DNA from: Branchiostoma floridae
Taxonomy: Eukaryota > Chordata > Leptocardii > Amphioxiformes > Branchiostomatidae
Assembly (NCBI RefSeq): GCF_000003815.2
Contig: NC_049982.1
Span: 26,740,477-26,804,476 of the forward strand
DNA: 64,000 nucleotides
Direction of reading: 5' to 3'
This document shows, piece after piece, positions 61,452 through 64,000 of the stretch (the stretch's first letter is position 1; every line of letters begins with the position of its first letter). Below the pieces are notes generated by a model. It ran no database searches. It saw only the letters and a list, made by a program, of their open reading frames with translations, and was not told where the DNA came from. Position numbers and translations under genes: made by a program.

Positions 61452-62171
61452 CCATATCAAATTGCTTCGAGTTATTGAGGTTGCGTTTACTCTATATTTC
61501 TGTATGTGACTCAGTTGACGTTCTTGTTTGAACTTAAACTATGCCCCTGTATTGTTATTATTGATTTGCATCGTTATGCTCAATTAATAATGTTTGTATT
61601 ATAAATATTATTGTTATAGGCAGCCGCGAAAAGCTACTAATGCCTGGATGACTTGTGTAATGTCTTATCATATTTCAAATAAATAGCTATACGTAAATAC
61701 ATGCAAGAAGTCAAATATCTTCATTTTTAATCACCTGGACACAGACTTGGGTGGATGCCTCGGGGATTGAATTTCTTAACATATTTGCTTTAGAATTACA
61801 TTATGTAACGAAATAAATATCCTTACGAGTGTTCTTGCCGTTGTTCAACTTGTAGTACATATTAGGGGAGTGGCACACAGGTCCACAAGTTTCTTTGCTG
61901 TTTTTGTAGCAGGGTATATCTTTCCAGTAAGGGGTAGCTAGCCCCCACCTCAAACATAGGGCCCCCGTGATTTTTCGTCCCTTCCGAAAGACGGAGGCAG
62001 CCCCAAAGGATATTTTCCCTTCCCGAGATAATCCCCCAGTACTGGGTTAATTGCGGGTTGAAAATGAGACATTTAAAAAAAAACAGCATGAAGATATGGT
62101 GGTTATCAAAATTTGCATCATATGCTAGACTACGACACTTGTACCAAATGTGCGTGTTTGTAAACACCCCT

Positions 62172-62452
62172 GTGCTTAGCTCAATTGGGTAAGAATGTAC
62201 AATAAAAGTCTTCATTCATTCATTACTAAAGTCGACTCAGCTACAGTATCAACGGTAAGATAAAGGAAGATGAGATTTTTTTGTCTTCCTCTTTGTCGTG
62301 TTAGTAAAAAAATGTCTTTGTTGTAATCTGTGTTTAGCTCAATTTGGTAAACATTAACAATAAAAGTCTTCCTTTCTTCGTTACTAAAGACGACTCGGCT
62401 ACAGTATCAACGGTTAGAAAAAAGTAAGATGATTTCTGTGTCTTCCCTCTTT
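62172..62452. repeat. Diverged ~159-bp duplication (SINE-like)
   Basis: Copy 1 (62172-62294) and copy 2 (62331-62452) share ttagctcaatt, acaataaaagtctt, ctacagtatcaacggt and a gtcttcc...cttt end. Copy 1 is preceded by a fragment of the 55718-56370 minisatellite family. Possibly the tail of a SINE duplicated in place. Confidence 0.7.
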
Positions 62453-62610
62453 AACTCCACTGCTAACCGCCCATCCATGCCCCCGTCTGCTGACTCGTCA
62501 TAATGATCCTCTCAAATTTGACAATCAGCAAAAACTGGTAGCAGAAATCATCGACTAGACGCGCCTCTCTCTGTGCGCTTCCATCCCGCCATGGCTCCCC
62601 GGGGGTCCGT

Positions 62611-62735
62611 CGCTAATTACCTGTATGGATATTGCATGGGTTTGGTCTGACCGCCGCAAGATCGAAGATTCAAAATTGATGAGAGAGGTGTCTATCAGAG
62701 ATGGCGTGAAATTTCATTTTCGATCTGGTAATGCG
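62611..62735 (+). promoter_or_regulatory. Duplicated non-coding element, copy A
   Basis: This is roughly 125 bp starting cgctaattacc, similar (about three quarters identical by eye) to copy B at 63789. Shared blocks are cgctaattacc, atggatatt, aaaattgatgagag and a 23-nt block at 62703-62725 ending TTTCATTTTCGATC. It contains TAATTA (homeodomain core). GATCGAAGAT (62660-62669) and ATTTTCGATC (62716-62725) can pair with one G-U. No transposon ends were seen. It looks like a duplicated regulatory element or a structured RNA; its target gene is unknown. Confidence 0.55.
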
Positions 62736-63788
62736 ATAGGCAGTATCTGGAAAGGGCCTTGATGGAGATCGCTGGTACGATGTCCAAATGGACACACGGG
62801 CGCGCGCCAAACATTGTCCCTAAACGTTCCCAAGTGGAATAAATAAACTAGCTCTTGAGTCCTGCACCGCAGTGTTAAGGGGCCTGGTTCCGAAAGAAAA
62901 TAATCCAGTTTCCGCTGAGTGCTTCTGAGTCAAACACATTGACTCGGTGTGTATTCCAGAATAAAAAGCACTTTAACTACGAGCCTAATGTGAATGAAAT
63001 AACGAGTATACACCTTGAGGCACCGCGCAAGCCTTCTAATCTTTCACTCTTGTTTGCCTGAATCCGGCAGAATATAAGGTAAAGCAATCGCCAGGTCTTT
63101 CCCTGTTGTTTAGACTCCCTGTCACAACGAACACAAACTTTCTTTCCACAATCGTTGACGCAAAACGACAACAGAGGCGTTTATGTTTTGACAAAATACG
63201 ACGAGAGATGACTTTGGTCTTGACCGCGTCCCAGAGAGATCCGTTCTACAGGCGCTACATTCTAAAGTGCGACCGTTTTGGGGCAATCTTACCCGTACTT
63301 GGAGCAGATAATCTTATATCATAGCAGGGAATGCAAGCTTCTTATTTCACAAGTTGCACTAATAGACTATCTGGTAGAGATATAGGGGAACAAGGAGGGG
63401 TAGATGTAGATGAAACAAATACAAAAACAGCAGTTTTATCTGTACGGTATGTAAACAGTTATGCTTAAAGGTCAAGTAAAAACATAGGATGTGTCTTATC
63501 ACCTTTACGAATACGGAAAGCTTGTGGAAAGGCGAAATTCATAGCTGTATCAGCAACTTTAGAACCCCCTTGGTTCCAGTGGCCTCTGACACCGTAAACT
63601 CTGCTGAAATATATCTCCTCATTATTACTTCTTTCTTTTGTGCGGGAAGTTTGCGTAAATATCTGTTTATATGGTGAGATTGAGAGCGGAGAAAAGTTTC
63701 TGTAACTCTTCTGTCAGTACCCACCAACAGGTGCGCGTACAGCGCAGCGCGGCAGCGGGACGCAAAACCTCCTCACCCAGGAACAAAC
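62736..63788. other. Sequence between the paired elements, no gene recognised
   Basis: No coding sequence supported; short frames only, without domains. Confidence 0.6.
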
Positions 63789-63915
63789 CGCTAATTACCC
63801 CATGGATATTTCATGCTCTGGTCAAAGACCACAGGATCGAAAATCTAAAATTGATGAGAGGAAGGTGACTATCTGCAGCGGCGTGAAATTTCATTTTCGA
63901 TCAGGCAATCCGAAA
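63789..63915 (+). promoter_or_regulatory. Duplicated non-coding element, copy B
   Basis: This is a partner of copy A in the same orientation, 1,178 bp away. GATCGAAAAT (63835-63844) pairs perfectly with ATTTTCGATC (63893-63902), keeping the stem seen in copy A at nearly the same spacing (68 versus 66 nt end to end). The blocks between conserved words have diverged, which suggests selection on the blocks rather than recent duplication. Confidence 0.55.
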
Positions 63916-64000
63916 CCTCTTACGGTGAGCGCGTTTTTCGGGGGAAACGGTTTGGCCTTCGTACTTTTGAAGCTGGGACGGCGGCTTTGGCACTCGATGT

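Overview
The window is one large piece of an animal developmental gene, on the minus strand. It holds the first eleven coding exons of a COE/EBF (Collier/Olf/Early B-cell factor) transcription factor gene, from its start codon at 43013 down to 240. The remaining exons (helix-loop-helix helices and C-terminal activation region) lie beyond the low-coordinate edge. All exons were found by reading the protein and joining AG/GT splice sites with matching phases. Together they give 365 uninterrupted residues that look like vertebrate EBF1/EBF3 throughout. The organism is an animal with introns and a single-copy-looking COE gene. The N-terminus is diverged from vertebrate EBF and repeat families are short and dispersed, so I favour an invertebrate deuterostome, most likely amphioxus (Branchiostoma). 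That species call is inference; a BLAST of any exon would settle it.

Layout. 240-20279: exons 11, 10, 9, 8 and a duplicated exon 7, separated by 3.6-6.4 kb introns with a few hairpins and microsatellites. 20280-39199: an 18.9 kb intron holding a 732-bp inverted-repeat transposon, a 110-bp MITE-like element, small tandem duplications and a 236-bp assembly gap. 39200-43013: exons 6 to 1, tightly clustered. 43014-64000: about 21 kb of 5' flank without any recognisable coding sequence. It is CpG-rich for the first 15 kb, with a promoter-like motif cluster 480-570 bp upstream of the start codon, several tandem or dispersed repeats, and a pair of related non-coding elements near the far end.

The most interesting structure is exon 7, which exists twice (20198..20279 and 20050..20131). 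Both copies are 82 bp, have the same phases and good splice sites, and encode the same 27-residue segment of the DNA-binding domain with only two amino-acid differences, despite 18 nucleotide differences. They are separated by a 66-bp intron. Reading frame permits exactly one copy per mRNA: including both, or neither, gives an early stop. The 66-bp intron also contains TGCATG on the transcribed strand, the Rbfox binding motif, placed to favour one copy and repress the other. This looks like a mutually exclusive splice switch inside the DNA-binding domain of a COE factor. I do not know of a description of it.

Other points of interest: two COE-type sites (TCCCNNGGGA type) upstream of the gene's own start, suggesting autoregulation; a duplicated ~125-bp non-coding element at 62611 and 63789 that keeps a stem-forming inverted repeat; and several foldback elements. 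No tRNA, rRNA, CRISPR or second protein-coding gene could be supported.
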